NCBI GenBank assembly: GCA_021770845.1
Contig: JAETQF010000018.1
Span: 1 to 49,334, forward strand
Reading direction: 5' to 3'
DNA from: Oscillospiraceae bacterium
Lineage (GTDB): Bacteria > Bacillota > Clostridia > Oscillospirales > Oscillospiraceae
Length of the DNA stretch: 49,334 nucleotides
The translations under genes were made by a program, and so were the position numbers. The notes below the pieces were generated by a model that searched no databases, was not told the origin of the DNA, and saw only the letters and a program-made list of their open reading frames with translations. Shown here in pieces: positions 49,260 to 49,334 of the stretch. Within the stretch, counting starts at the first letter, position 1, and the number at the start of each line of letters is the position of its first letter.

Positions 49260-49334
49260 AGAACCACTTCCCCCGGCGACCTCTTTCAGCGAGGATGTCA
49301 GCACATTCTTCTCGCCGCTATAGTAGTAGTGAAC

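Overview
The window is a GC-rich (roughly two-thirds G+C by eye) chromosomal stretch of a motile, Gram-positive-type anaerobe. The gene order flgB-flgC-fliE...flbD-motAB-fliM-fliY-cheY-fliOPQR-flhBA, the two-domain FliY with a FliN end, CheC/CheD/CheV, and AGGAGG ribosome sites all point to class Clostridia. The base composition and neighbouring genes suit an Oscillospiraceae-type gut bacterium, but the species is inference. No rRNA, tRNA, CRISPR array, transposase or integrase was seen.

Layout. 1-391 (+): tail of a protein that looks like a Clp/AAA ATPase, cut by the window edge. 453-6302 (-): an FtsE-like ATPase without FtsX, a chemoreceptor (MCP), an FtsA-like actin-fold protein, and a single-pass membrane protein with a KPK-rich cytoplasmic tail. 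6527-7465 (+): membrane-anchored C39-type cysteine peptidase. 7567-11232 (-): late flagellar operon fliD-fliS-putative fliT/flgN chaperone, preceded by a sigma-28-like promoter. 11422-12977 (+): a ParA ATPase and a ComFB-domain protein, a small island facing the flagellar genes. 13031-40080 (-): one ~27-kb flagellar/chemotaxis operon of 31 genes from flgB to an EAL/HDOD protein, starting at a clear extended -10 promoter. 40475-45504 (-): a three-gene signalling operon: REC-HD-GYP-PAS-GGDEF regulator, Hpt protein, and hybrid sensor kinase. 45849-49049 (+): gluconate 5-dehydrogenase-type SDR, an alpha/beta-hydrolase esterase, and a DUF1846 protein. 49145-49259: three consecutive stem-loops and no convincing gene.

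How it works together. The large operon encodes the rod, MS ring, C ring, export gate, hook, stator, the FliA/sigma-D factor and the CheC/CheD/CheV/CheY adaptation branch. CheA, CheW, CheB, CheR, FlgK, FlgL, FlgM and flagellin must lie elsewhere. FliL and the FlhF/FlhG pair, commonly found in such operons, are absent from their usual positions. FliA would switch on fliD-fliS through the sigma-28 site. Three c-di-GMP-type elements surround the motility genes: an intact GGDEF plus HD-GYP enzyme, a degenerate EAL-HDOD protein, and a ComFB protein whose family includes c-di-GMP receptors.

Most interesting points: three FliM-N-like CheY-binding motifs inside the FliY linker, the ParA-ComFB island, the FtsE/FtsA paralogues beside an MCP, one altered CheC active site, and an extended -10 (TGN) shared by nearly all visible sigma-A-type promoters.
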